NCBI GenBank assembly: GCA_964429655.1
Contig: CAYSCZ010000005.1
Span: 1 to 64,000, forward strand
From: CAYSCZ01 sp964429655
Lineage (GTDB): Bacteria > Bacteroidota > Bacteroidia > Cytophagales > Cyclobacteriaceae
Length of the DNA stretch: 64,000 nt
Direction of reading: 5' to 3'
A model generated the notes under the pieces. It was given only the letters and a program-made list of their open reading frames with translations, did not search any database and was not told the origin of the DNA. The position numbers and the translations under genes are program-made. How positions within the stretch are numbered: the stretch's first letter is position 1; each line of letters opens with the position of its first letter. Positions 43,165 through 52,675 of the stretch are shown here, piece after piece.

Positions 43165-45990
43165 ATGAATAAATTTTACATATTATTAATTATTTCTATC
43201 ACATTTTGCGTTTTTAATGGCAAAATAGCTAATGCACAAAATAATGTTGTTGCTGGCCAAGTCATAGATGAGAATGATAACCCGGTTGTAGGTGTCAACA
43301 TTCTGATAAAAGGGACCGTCACGGGTACAATTTCAGACCTTGACGGTGCATTTAGAATTAACTTTAATAAATCATTTCCTGTTACTCTACTAGTATCCAG
43401 TGTTGGGTTCCAATCTCAAGAGATCGAAGTACAACAATCTAATGAAAATCTCCAGATAATGTTAGTCGAAGGTGCATTACTGGGCCAGGAAGTAGTGGTG
43501 TCAGCTTCTCGCGTGGAGGAAAGCATCATGAAATCCCCGGTATCTGTGGAAAAAATGAACATTAGAGACATTTTAGAATCACCTTCTCCAAACTTTTATG
43601 ATAACTTAAAAACATTGAAAGGGGTTGATTTTAGCACACAAAGCTTAACCTTTAGCACGATTAATCTTCGGGGTTTTGGTTCTAATGGAAACACCAGGAC
43701 TGTTCAATTAATTGATGGTATTGATAATCAAGCACCGGGGTTGAATTTTCCGGTTGCAAATATTGTTGGTATTCCCGAGCTCGACCTGGAGAGTGTCGAA
43801 ATCCTTCCCGGAGCGGCTTCCGCATTATACGGTCCAAATGCTTTGAATGGAATTATTCTCATGAAAAGCAAAAGCCCCTTCGATTATCAAGGGGTTAGTG
43901 CAACCATGAAGACAGGTGTTAATCACGTGGATGAAGAAGATGATGATTTATCCTTTTATCAAAATTATGGCTTCAGATATGCAAAAGCCCTGAATGATAA
44001 GTTTGCTTTCAAATTTAATGTTAGCTACCTGAGAGCTGATGACTTTATCGGCGTTGACTATCGCGATCAAAGTGACCTGGTTGAACGCTCAGGTGAAGAA
44101 AGTGAAAACAGAAGGTTTGATAGAATCACCCACAGAACCTATCAGGGAGTAAATATTTATGGAGACCCGCTGCTTAATGTAGGTATTCTTGGGGCAGGTG
44201 TGCCAGATCTTGATCCTATCCGTGCACTGATTCCTACCGGGCCAAATGGGGATTTCACACCTACCGGATATGAAGAACAGGAATTTGTGGATAATACTAC
44301 TGAAAGTTTGAAATTAAATGGCGCCTTACATTATAGATTAACAGAAAATATTGAAGTATTGGGTCAGTTTAATTGGGGACAGGGCAGTACAGTATACACT
44401 GCAAACGACCGGTTCGTATTGGATGATTTTAGCATTTGGAATGCAAAACTCGAAGTGAAAGGTTCTAACTTCTTTGCAAGAGCCTATACAACACAAGAAA
44501 ATTCAGGTGATTCATATGCAGCAAATACATTAGCCAGCTTAATCAATATAGAGACCTTTGTACCTGAATACATTGGTGCTTTTGGTGATGCAAGGGTAGG
44601 TGGTGCCTCTGTTGACCAGGCACATGCAATAGCCAGACAGGCTGCAGAGGCAGTCAGGCCAGAACCAGGATCACCTACATTTGACAGATTATTTGATTCG
44701 CTAAGAAATGTTCCAATTTCAGAAGGAGGTGCAAAATTTTTAGACCGTACAAGCTTATGGCATTATGAAGGTTTGTACAATTTTTCAGACATAATTGACC
44801 CTTCTACCCTAAGGTTGACCATAGGTGGAAATATTAGACGGTATGCGCTTGAGTCCGAAGGAACCTTATTTGCGCTTCAAGACAATGGGGATGAATTTGA
44901 CATCGATGAATTTGGTGCTTATGTGCAGTTAGGAAAAAAATTCTTCCTCGATAAGTTAGATGTCTCTACCTCATTGCGTTATGATAAAAACGAGAACTTT
45001 GATGGGCAGTTCTCACCACGGTTTTCGGGTGTTTACACCATCGCCGGTGACCATAACATCAGGGCGTCTTTCCAAAGAGGTTTCCGTATACCAACAACCC
45101 AGGACCAGTTTATTGACCTGGATGTGGTTACACGCAGATTAGTGGGTAGTAATTCAATACTCGTTGATCGCTTTAATTTTGAAAGCAACCAGGTTTATTT
45201 CACCGAAAGTGTATTTGCGGCTCAAAATGAGTTTAGTGAGACAGGAAACCTTGATGCTGCAAAAGCCCTACTAAAACCTGTAGAATTCCAGGACTTCGAA
45301 ACGGAAAAAGTAAACACCTTCGAAATTGGTTATAAAAGCTTGATTGGTGAAAAATTATTTATAGACGCTTATTATTATTATAGCAGGTACAAAGATTTTA
45401 TCGCTGAAATAGACTTTGCTCAAACGGCCGTAAATGGCAGGGAATTATCCGGACAAACACTTCCGCCATTCGAGGGGCCCGCCGATGAGGACGGAATAGT
45501 CCAGGCCAATGTGCCAATACAAAGATTCGGGTTTGATGTGAATGTAGATGGTGACGTAGATGTGCAGGGTTTTGCGCTTGGCATAGAGTATGCCCTACCA
45601 CGTAAGTTTTTTATAGGTGGGAATGTCACCTTTAATGAATTAATAGATCAGCAAGATCTTATTGATGAAGGGTTCAACGCAAGCTTTAACACTCCAAAAT
45701 GGAGGTATAACCTCAAATTTTATAACCGGGAGGTTGTAAAAAACCTTGGTTTCAATTTGAATTGGCGTTGGCAACAAGCCTATTTATGGGAATCTTCTTT
45801 TGGAGAGGGTATAATTCCGGATTATGGTACGCTAGATGGTTCAATAAGCTACAAAATCAAAAACTTGAAAACCATTGCCAAAATCGGTGGTATGAATCTC
45901 TTAAACGAACGATATACCACTTCATTCGGCAATCCCAGGATGGGTGCTATCTACTATTTCTCTTTAACATTTGATGAATTTTTAAACTAG
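43165..45990 (+). CDS. TonB-dependent receptor with CarboxypepD_reg-like N-terminus
   Basis: A 941-residue outer membrane receptor. From the ATG at 43,165 the signal peptide ends KIANAQ; the open frame to 43,102 would place a poor extension before it. Residues about 25-110 form the carboxypeptidase-regulatory-like domain (GQVIDENDNPVVGVNILIKG), then the plug (residues about 125-240, NLRGFGSNGNTRTVQLIDG, EILPGAASALYGPNALNGII), then a 22-strand barrel ending MGAIYYFSLTFDEFLN. No SusD partner follows; instead a GDSL-type lipoprotein begins 14 bp downstream, so the ligand may be a lipid or ester product. Ligand not identifiable. Confidence 0.93.
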   Translation: MNKFYILLIISITFCVFNGKIANAQNNVVAGQVIDENDNPVVGVNILIKGTVTGTISDLDGAFRINFNKSFPVTLLVSSVGFQSQEIEVQQSNENLQIMLVEGALLGQEVVVSASRVEESIMKSPVSVEKMNIRDILESPSPNFYDNLKTLKGVDFSTQSLTFSTINLRGFGSNGNTRTVQLIDGIDNQAPGLNFPVANIVGIPELDLESVEILPGAASALYGPNALNGIILMKSKSPFDYQGVSATMKTGVNHVDEEDDDLSFYQNYGFRYAKALNDKFAFKFNVSYLRADDFIGVDYRDQSDLVERSGEESENRRFDRITHRTYQGVNIYGDPLLNVGILGAGVPDLDPIRALIPTGPNGDFTPTGYEEQEFVDNTTESLKLNGALHYRLTENIEVLGQFNWGQGSTVYTANDRFVLDDFSIWNAKLEVKGSNFFARAYTTQENSGDSYAANTLASLINIETFVPEYIGAFGDARVGGASVDQAHAIARQAAEAVRPEPGSPTFDRLFDSLRNVPISEGGAKFLDRTSLWHYEGLYNFSDIIDPSTLRLTIGGNIRRYALESEGTLFALQDNGDEFDIDEFGAYVQLGKKFFLDKLDVSTSLRYDKNENFDGQFSPRFSGVYTIAGDHNIRASFQRGFRIPTTQDQFIDLDVVTRRLVGSNSILVDRFNFESNQVYFTESVFAAQNEFSETGNLDAAKALLKPVEFQDFETEKVNTFEIGYKSLIGEKLFIDAYYYYSRYKDFIAEIDFAQTAVNGRELSGQTLPPFEGPADEDGIVQANVPIQRFGFDVNVDGDVDVQGFALGIEYALPRKFFIGGNVTFNELIDQQDLIDEGFNASFNTPKWRYNLKFYNREVVKNLGFNLNWRWQQAYLWESSFGEGIIPDYGTLDGSISYKIKNLKTIAKIGGMNLLNERYTTSFGNPRMGAIYYFSLTFDEFLN

Positions 45991-46004
45991 AGCTAATTAA
46001 AAAA

Positions 46005-47648
46005 ATGATGAAAAGACTTATATATCTACTATCAATATTGCTGTTGATTGTCGCTTGTAGTGAAGAAGATGACCTCATACAAGAAAGATTAGACGAGAAT
46101 CCGTTGCCTGAACCGGTTACTGGTAATAGTGGATCACTGGATTTATCTAATTATGTAGCTTTAGGAAATTCTATCTCAGCCGGTTTTATGGATGGAGCAT
46201 TATACAATAAAACAGATCCCACCAATCCGGGTGGTGAAATAGTTAGTGGTCAGCAAAAGGCATTTCCCAAGCTACTTTCAGAACAATTTAAAATAGATGG
46301 AATTGGTGGTGGGGATTTTTCTCAACCAGTTATTAACTCTGAAAATGGGTTTAATGCTACACTTAATGATTTGGCTGATGCATTTACAGCTGCCAGTCCT
46401 GCAGGCAGGACATTTTTAAACCTAAATATCTTGGCGCCTGAAGCCACTGCTGGTGAAGCCCTGACAACTTTTTCAGGTGATGTCAATGCATTAAATAATT
46501 TAAGTGTCCCCGGAGCCAGGGTGCTTGACTTTGCTTTTCCGGGATATGCCACTTTAAATCCTTATTACGCCCGCTTTGCCACCTCAGAAGGAGCGACAAT
46601 TATAGGTGATGCAATTGCTAAATCACCAACATTTTTTACCTTATTCATAGGATCAAATGATGTGCTTGGTTGGGCACTAAGTGGTGGTACCGGTCCCGAT
46701 GGAGAAGTAGTCCCTTCAGCTGAGTTAGATCCTGAATCAGCCCTTTTTACTTTAACCAGTATAAATAGTTTTACCAATGCGTATAGCGGAGTGATCAATG
46801 CATTGGTTGCATCCAACAGTAAGGGTGTATCCATCAATATACCAAATATTACATTGTTGCCTTTTTTCCAGGCAATCCCTTATAATGCTATTCCTCTGTC
46901 TTCGGAGAATGCGGCGGCATTAAACGCGGGTTTCCAGGGATATAATTCCATTCTTGATGCTTTAGCCGCCAACCAATTGTTAGATCCTGCAGAAGCTGAA
47001 TTCAGGAAAATCAACTACTCAGAAGGCGCTAACCCTATACTAATAAACGATGACCAATTAAATAATATTACTGATGAATTGGATATACTGGTTAGCCTGG
47101 GTGCACTAAGCCCTGAAAATGCCGCTGCACTTGCCCCGCTTGCCCAAGCCCGCCAAATGAAATCTGTAAATGAAGATCCTAACCTGGCTACATTCGGTCT
47201 TCCAGCAGAAATTGTATTATTGACTGCCGGTGGAATATTAGGTACCGAAGCTGTGCCTGGTAATCCATCAACTACCATTGGTACTGCCGTTCCTTTGAGC
47301 GATAGCAATGTGCTCACCACTGATGAAATTGCCACCTTAGTAACAAGAATTGCAACATTTAATGGTATTATTCAAAGCATTGTTCAATCAACCGGAGGTG
47401 GTGTTGTTCTTTGGGATGCCAACGCATTCTTCCAAAATTTTGCTGCTAATGGTGGGATGGACATAGATGGGTTTTTCCTTACGCCCGATTTTTCTCCTAA
47501 TGGCGTATTTTCAACTGATGGGATCCACCCTAACCCTCGTGGTCATGTAGTGATTGCAAATGAAATAATTCAGCTATTGAACAGTAATTTCGGGGCATCC
47601 ATACCTCCTATCAATACTTCAACTTTTGGAACAGTATTAACGCAATAA
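46005..47648 (+). CDS. SGNH/GDSL-hydrolase-like outer membrane lipoprotein
   Basis: A 547-residue lipoprotein with signal MMKRLIYLLSILLLIVAC (Cys18 lipobox). Block I reads YVALGNSISAGF, with the nucleophile Ser but Asn in place of the first Asp of GDS; block III is FIGSNDVLGW, and block V is DGIHPNPRGH with the Asp and His of the catalytic pair. A long insert rich in Ala, Asn and Pro (about residues 215-440) is typical of the Bacteroidota members. Probably an esterase or lipase on the cell surface or in the periplasm, co-transcribed with the TonB receptor (14 bp). Strong terminator follows. Confidence 0.88.
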   Translation: MMKRLIYLLSILLLIVACSEEDDLIQERLDENPLPEPVTGNSGSLDLSNYVALGNSISAGFMDGALYNKTDPTNPGGEIVSGQQKAFPKLLSEQFKIDGIGGGDFSQPVINSENGFNATLNDLADAFTAASPAGRTFLNLNILAPEATAGEALTTFSGDVNALNNLSVPGARVLDFAFPGYATLNPYYARFATSEGATIIGDAIAKSPTFFTLFIGSNDVLGWALSGGTGPDGEVVPSAELDPESALFTLTSINSFTNAYSGVINALVASNSKGVSINIPNITLLPFFQAIPYNAIPLSSENAAALNAGFQGYNSILDALAANQLLDPAEAEFRKINYSEGANPILINDDQLNNITDELDILVSLGALSPENAAALAPLAQARQMKSVNEDPNLATFGLPAEIVLLTAGGILGTEAVPGNPSTTIGTAVPLSDSNVLTTDEIATLVTRIATFNGIIQSIVQSTGGGVVLWDANAFFQNFAANGGMDIDGFFLTPDFSPNGVFSTDGIHPNPRGHVVIANEIIQLLNSNFGASIPPINTSTFGTVLTQ

Positions 47649-47657
47649 ATTACTAAA

Positions 47658-47708
47658 GGCGGTTGTCTTTAAGATTGAGATAATATCCAAAGGCAACCGC
47701 CATTTTTT
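47658..47708 (+). terminator. Rho-independent terminator after the GDSL lipoprotein
   Basis: GGCGGTTGTCTTT (47,658-47,670) pairs with AAAGGCAACCGCC (47,689-47,701), 13 bp with one G-U pair, then a T run (47,703-47,708). Confidence 0.85.
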
Positions 47709-47994
47709 ACTGTATTGATTGAGATACAACTTCGTCAGAAAATAATCGGCTGGTCAATTTTTTGGCCAATAGCTCCAGATCAATCCCTATAACCTCTTTT
47801 GAAGTTGACAAAAACGGATCCTGCCATGCCTCGAGGAAGATTATCATACCCATGGTAAGCATAGGCCTTTTGGTAAAGAATCAGATGATAACAATTTTGG
47901 AGAGGGAGTAGGAAACGGCTCCTTTTTTACTGGAGATTTATTACAGCTTGTCAATAAATAAAGTGTCCTCAAAAGGGAAAAGAGGTAAATTAGT
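47709..47994. other. Degenerate coding-like remnants of uncertain origin
   Basis: No intact gene is present, but two stretches look protein-like. On the minus strand, a frame ending in TAA at 47,707 reads MLTMGMIIFLEAWQDPF from 47,862. On the plus strand, a frame ending in TAA at 47,961 includes FGEGVGNGSFFTGDLLQLV. The two overlap, so at least one is a chance reading. I recognise neither. The stretch adjoins a clear pseudogene and is likely eroded sequence. Confidence 0.35.
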
Positions 47995-48985
47995 CTAAGC
48001 ATTAAGCATCAGTTTATGGTAAGCATATTCCAATAACGCTTCTTTCTCTTCTAAACTGAGATCAAACGGCAGCTGTGCTAATCCTATTATTCTCCTCATG
48101 ACTTCAATGCCCTCAAATTGATCCAATTAGTCTCTATCTAAATCCTTCTCATAATGATCATCCAATAATTCAAAATATTCTTTATCCTGCCGCGCCGTAC
48201 TTAAATGTGCTTTTAAAATGCCTAAGTCAAACTCCGGGGGCCAGAAAAACAAAACTCCGGATCAATTACTTTAAGCCCATATATTGAACATAACCAGCTC
48301 CCAGGGTAATAATCTCCATGTAATAAACTATATTCTATCGACAAATAACTTTCTCCAAGTTCCCGGGCTTAATTTTTAAGCGATTTATCCTTTTTATACC
48401 TCATCGCAAGTTCCTGAAGGTCTGTATCAATGGAATCTAAATCCATTCCATTATCAACTATAAAAGGAAATTTGATAATGTGTTGATGGTTCAGCGCTCT
48501 TAGCTCCAAATTATCCGGGAATTGCACCTTTACTGCTTCTGCAAAATCATGGGAATGAAGGGTATCAATAAAAGTTAAACAGAATATAAATTCTTCTTTG
48601 GTCAAATCAATGCATTTTTGAAGAGAAATGAGTAATCTGAAGCCTCACCTAAATATTCAATAACCATTAGGTAATTTGAGAGGTCAAATAATAATATTTT
48701 TGGCAGAAAATGCCTGGCAGACTTGATTTTATTGGATAATTCATAAAACTGATATTCAACATTAATTTTATTAATCGATGCCGGTATATCTGGATATTTA
48801 TTGACATAAGGTCTGGACTGTTTAGGTATGAAATTGCCAACTTTGGTTTTTGCGCGCACCATCGAATTTATATTACCATCTCCCGGACTTTCTAATCTAA
48901 AGATTAAAGCCCCTTTATCGAGTAATTAATTTTTAACTAAGTAGTCCCTAATTACTTCTTTGGATGAATCAATTGATAGCTCCAT
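47995..48985 (-). pseudogene. Broken APH/methylthioribose kinase-like phosphotransferase
   Basis: Reading the minus strand across several frames recovers one roughly 325-codon protein. The pieces are MELSIDSSKEVIRDYLVKN, then a stop; FRLESPGDGN with KQSRPYVNKYPDIPAS; EYQFYELSNKI; LTKEEFIFCLTFIDTLHSHD after a frame change; LLHGDYYPGSW with VIDPEFCF; and PPEFDLGILKAHL, followed by another in-frame stop and LEYAYHKLMLNA. HGDYYPGSW and IDPEF are the Brenner-type catalytic loop and metal-binding motif of aminoglycoside phosphotransferase-fold kinases. At least five lesions (early TAA near 48,926, frame changes near 48,605 and 48,248, stops near 48,369 and 48,126) show that it is dead. Confidence 0.8.
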
Positions 48986-49124
48986 ACTTCCTGGCAATGA
49001 ATAAACTTAATAATCAAGGGATTAATTCCAATTTAAATAATTATCAGTGAGGTGATAAATCGTGGAAAACGAAACACTGTTATTTATTTTGAATATATCA
49101 TTGAATGAAAAAAACAATTAAATC

Positions 49125-50324
49125 CTATCTGGAGGGCATGCTGGCATGGAAATCCCTAGCGATTCTGGTAGCAAAATCCTCCAGCAATCCCAATATTCTT
49201 TGCCTGTCTTTAGATTTTACAACAAATCCTATGTGATTATTCTTATTAATTCTCCAATATATTTCCGGTTCCGAAAAACCAGAAGTATCCGGGTGGACAA
49301 ACTTACTTAAAGAAATAATTAATCCGGCATGTTCTCGTTCATGGTTTGGTAAGTGGTAAGGATTATTACTACTCATGCAACTCTCCAATTTAGCCCATTC
49401 AGCCCAAATATTTATTCCAGTTGCGGCTTCAACCATATCCGATATGTGTGCACCACCTACTCTTGAAGATGTTTCCAAAAAAATAAACCCGCCCGTTTCG
49501 TGGTCCCTGATGAATTCGGTGTGTGAAGCACCGTGTGTCATACCAAAAGCTTTTAATGTCCTGGCATTGATTTCATTCAATAAATGTTGCTCATGACTGT
49601 TAGTTTCCAGGGTCACAGTTTGAAATATTCCCCCACCATGCGCCACTTCGAACGGCGTATTCAGGTATTGCGAACAAACTGAAAATATCACATCACCATG
49701 AAGTGATAGTGCGTCTACATGGAATACATCTCCCGGTCGGAACTGCTCCATCAGATAATTATGTCGTTCATCACCCAAATCATTAATTGTATTCCAGGCT
49801 TCTTGATGATTATAAACTTTTTTAATACCGGCAGCAGATGCTTCTGAGCGTGGCTTTATCAACCAGGGCGGTCTATGAAAAGCCATGTAGTCATTAATTT
49901 CCTGGTTATTAAATAACCTGGTGAAAGCAGGAACCGGAATACCGTTTTCATAGGCTTTGATCCGCATGGCTAATTTGTCACGAAAAAACCGAGCTGTAGA
50001 TTGACCCATACCGGGTATTCGAAAGTGTTCCCTTAAACAGGCAGCTTTTTCAACATCAAAATCATCAAGAGCGATAATCCGGTCTACCTTATGCGCTCTA
50101 ATGAAGTGGGCAAATCCATTCAAAAAATGATGCTCATCCCATTTATTAGGGGTTACTTCATCCATAAAAAATATATCATCAAGATAAGCTCTGGGCCATG
50201 GTTCATGGTCCAAACGCCTGGACGTAATCAGGTAAACTTTATTGCCCATTTCTTTACAGCCAATCAAAAATTCTGATCCTTTAAAATAGCTTGATAAGCA
50301 TAGGAATGTGCCATGATGATTCAT
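49125..50324 (-). CDS. ATP-grasp ligase, substrate unknown
   Basis: A 399-residue ATP-grasp enzyme that should join a carboxylate to an amine or thiol through an acyl-phosphate. ATP-grasp pieces are PPWLIKPRSEASAAGIKKVY (about residues 147-166), LMEQFRPGDVFHVDALSLHG, and GGFIFLETSSRVGGAHISDM with the Mg-binding Glu and Asn-equivalent Ser/Arg. The N-terminal third is a pre-ATP-grasp domain (VYLITSRRLDHEPWP). It is the last gene of a minus-strand operon, its start overlapping the aminopeptidase stop by 4 bp, so a peptide-like or amide product is plausible; that is inference. Downstream lies decayed DNA. Confidence 0.88.
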   Translation of the reverse strand: MNHHGTFLCLSSYFKGSEFLIGCKEMGNKVYLITSRRLDHEPWPRAYLDDIFFMDEVTPNKWDEHHFLNGFAHFIRAHKVDRIIALDDFDVEKAACLREHFRIPGMGQSTARFFRDKLAMRIKAYENGIPVPAFTRLFNNQEINDYMAFHRPPWLIKPRSEASAAGIKKVYNHQEAWNTINDLGDERHNYLMEQFRPGDVFHVDALSLHGDVIFSVCSQYLNTPFEVAHGGGIFQTVTLETNSHEQHLLNEINARTLKAFGMTHGASHTEFIRDHETGGFIFLETSSRVGGAHISDMVEAATGINIWAEWAKLESCMSSNNPYHLPNHEREHAGLIISLSKFVHPDTSGFSEPEIYWRINKNNHIGFVVKSKDRQRILGLLEDFATRIARDFHASMPSR

Positions 50325-51784
50325 ACTATGGTGTGCTTAGATAAGTATTGTGATAATAATAAAACGCCATATCCCGTGGCGCTTTTCATGTTGGTAAGAT
50401 TAGAGTCGGCAAATGCGGTACCCGCAATATCAAAATGCACCCATCGCTCGTGGCCCTGTGTAAAAGCCTCTAAAAATTTGGCTGCATTTATCGCCCCTGC
50501 TACCGGTTTTCCACTGAGGTTTTTGATATCTGCCACATCCGATTTCAAATCTTCGTCATAGTCATTCCAAAGGGGTAATTGCCAGGATTTTTCCCCTGTC
50601 TTTTCCCCAGCCTTATAGAATTCCTGAACAAGTTGATTATTGTTTGAGAATATCCCCGCCGCATGATATCCAAGTGTTCGGACACAACTACCTGTCAAAG
50701 TAGCCAGGTCTACGAGTGTTTTTGGATGATAATTTTTAATAATGTAGGCAATAGCATCTGCAAGAATAAGCCTTCCTTCTGCATCAGTGTCGATTATTTC
50801 AACTGACTTTCCTGAATAAGATGTAACTACGTCACCTGGTTTAATAGCTTTTCCATCAACACAATTCTCTGTTAATGGCACGGCAGCAACCAGGTTAATC
50901 GGCAATTTTAACCTTGCAGCGGTCTCTACTGCTCCAATAACTGCTGCTGCTCCTCCCATATCGCTCTTCATGTAATGCATATTTTCGGAGGGTTTTATAG
51001 AGATCCCTCCTGTATCAAATGTAACACCTTTGCCAACCAGACCAGTTAATGCCTCCTCCGGATTTCCGTTGTACCGCATAATCACAAAATAAGGATTTGC
51101 ATGACTACCCTGACTGACAGCAGCCAGTAAATTCATCCCCTCAGATTTAATTTGATCTACATCAAATACATTCACTTCAAACCCATATTTTTTAGCCGAT
51201 GTTGTAATATAGTCTTTGACATATTCTGGTGTAACGAGATTTGAAGGGCCATTCATAAGGTCTTTTATATTGGATTGACATGTCGAAAGCTCAATAATAG
51301 CCTTTCCCGTGTCAATAGCTTCATCCATTGATGGAGAAATGATTAATTCAACATCTTCTATTCTAACATCTTCCTTCAAACTATTTTTCAATTTCCCGAT
51401 ATCATAATACCCGCAATAAAGACCATTAATCAATGCTTTTAAAACAACCTTTTGATCCGGGGATGCCAAATGATCGAGCTCTATAGCAAAAGTTTGGTGT
51501 TTTGATGCTTTCCATTGCTTTGCATAGTATGAGAAATCTTTTGAAATCTCCATGAATGACTTCCCAACACCCAAACCAATAATAATAACGTTTGAATATT
51601 TAGACTTGGCCCCGGGAATTAAAGTCAAAGATTGGTCTTTTTTTGCTTGGAATGTTGGAAAGTCCTTCAAATCAAAAGTCGATTTCAATTGCTCAATTAG
51701 ATTATCTTCGATATCTCTTTCAAAAAAAGGTACGATAAGTAATTGTGGGTCTTTTGCTGAATCTGTTTTCTTGGTTAGTATCAT
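50321..51784 (-). CDS. pepA: Leucyl aminopeptidase, M17 family
   Basis: A 487-residue cytoplasmic dizinc aminopeptidase that removes N-terminal residues from peptides. The ATG at 51,784 is used because the longer frame (to 51,862) would run 78 bp into the esterase gene. The metal and active-site blocks are GLVGKGVTFDTGGISIKPS, KSDMGGAAAVIGAVE and the M17 signature DTDAEGRLILADAI (about residues 335-348), all intact. The start lies 4 bp after the stop of the esterase and the stop overlaps the ATP-grasp start, so the three are translated as a block. Confidence 0.95.
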   Translation of the reverse strand: MILTKKTDSAKDPQLLIVPFFERDIEDNLIEQLKSTFDLKDFPTFQAKKDQSLTLIPGAKSKYSNVIIIGLGVGKSFMEISKDFSYYAKQWKASKHQTFAIELDHLASPDQKVVLKALINGLYCGYYDIGKLKNSLKEDVRIEDVELIISPSMDEAIDTGKAIIELSTCQSNIKDLMNGPSNLVTPEYVKDYITTSAKKYGFEVNVFDVDQIKSEGMNLLAAVSQGSHANPYFVIMRYNGNPEEALTGLVGKGVTFDTGGISIKPSENMHYMKSDMGGAAAVIGAVETAARLKLPINLVAAVPLTENCVDGKAIKPGDVVTSYSGKSVEIIDTDAEGRLILADAIAYIIKNYHPKTLVDLATLTGSCVRTLGYHAAGIFSNNNQLVQEFYKAGEKTGEKSWQLPLWNDYDEDLKSDVADIKNLSGKPVAGAINAAKFLEAFTQGHERWVHFDIAGTAFADSNLTNMKSATGYGVLLLSQYLSKHTIV

Positions 51785-51788
51785 AAAT

Positions 51789-52595
51789 TTATCGTAGCAA
51801 TAATGACTTAGTGTATAACCATTCAATGGCATTGGCAAACTCATTACTCCAGTACCATTCATTATGTTCCCCTTCAGGGTTGAGTGATATTTTCACATTT
51901 ACGTTTGCCCTCCTACGTCTTCGTTTTTCAATTATCCTTGCAAATTTTTCCACTTGTGGCACCAATGATTTGCTTTCTTTTTCTCCGGCGTAAATATAAA
52001 ATGAAGTATCGTCTGGTGGAAAGAAAGTCATTGCATGATAGTAAATAAGTGGAGATATCCACAGCGAGGGTGAAAAGATCATAAATTTACTGTATATCCT
52101 GGGTCGCCTCAATCCACACCAAATGCTGATCAACCCTCCCATTGAACTTCCACCAATTCCAGTATATTCCCTGTCGGGAAGTGTCCTGTAATATTGATCA
52201 ATGTGGGGTTTTAAGGATTCTGCTAAAAACCTTGCATATCTTCTTCCATGCCCCTTACCGACCCGTGAAATTGGAAAAGGATTATACTCTTTCAACCTAC
52301 TCTCATCTCCATGATCAATGGCTACGACAATTATCCCGGCTGTCCCAGCTCTAGCCATGTCCTCCAGTTTTTTATCTATAGCCCAGTTTCCGTAGGGAGC
52401 ATTTTCACCAAACAGGTTTTGACCATCGTGTAAATAAAGTACTGGATATCTTTGATTTTTTAGATAATAATCACAAGGAAGTAAAATTCTTATTTTCCTG
52501 GTAGTATCCAGTAAAGCTATTTCAAATGCTTCGTGTACAGTCTCTATAACCGGGTAAAAAGATTTTACCCTTAACGCTTCATGGATATTTGCCAT
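51789..52595 (-). CDS. Esterase (Esterase D/Fes-like alpha-beta hydrolase)
   Basis: A 268-residue alpha/beta hydrolase of the putative esterase family (PF00756 type). The early YPVLYLHDGQNLFG and the nucleophile elbow GIGGSSMGGLISIWCGL (Ser near residue 150) are clear; a C-terminal HNEWYWSNEF supplies the catalytic His. No signal peptide is visible, so it is likely cytoplasmic. It is the first gene of the esterase-aminopeptidase-ATP-grasp operon and lies 80 bp after the next gene's stop on the same strand. Substrate unknown; related enzymes hydrolyse siderophore or acyl esters. Confidence 0.9.
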   Translation of the reverse strand: MANIHEALRVKSFYPVIETVHEAFEIALLDTTRKIRILLPCDYYLKNQRYPVLYLHDGQNLFGENAPYGNWAIDKKLEDMARAGTAGIIVVAIDHGDESRLKEYNPFPISRVGKGHGRRYARFLAESLKPHIDQYYRTLPDREYTGIGGSSMGGLISIWCGLRRPRIYSKFMIFSPSLWISPLIYYHAMTFFPPDDTSFYIYAGEKESKSLVPQVEKFARIIEKRRRRRANVNVKISLNPEGEHNEWYWSNEFANAIEWLYTKSLLLR

Positions 52596-52675
52596 CTTTC
52601 CTAACCCAGATTTTCTTCCAATTGAGGGTGTAAATTATGGAAAAAACCTGAATAGGTCTATACTTGATTTAAGAG

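Noticed and set aside
52600..52630. Possible third copy of the inverted-repeat element (CTAACCCAGATTTTC)
   Set aside because: Only about ten bases agree and the rest of the element does not follow; likely chance.
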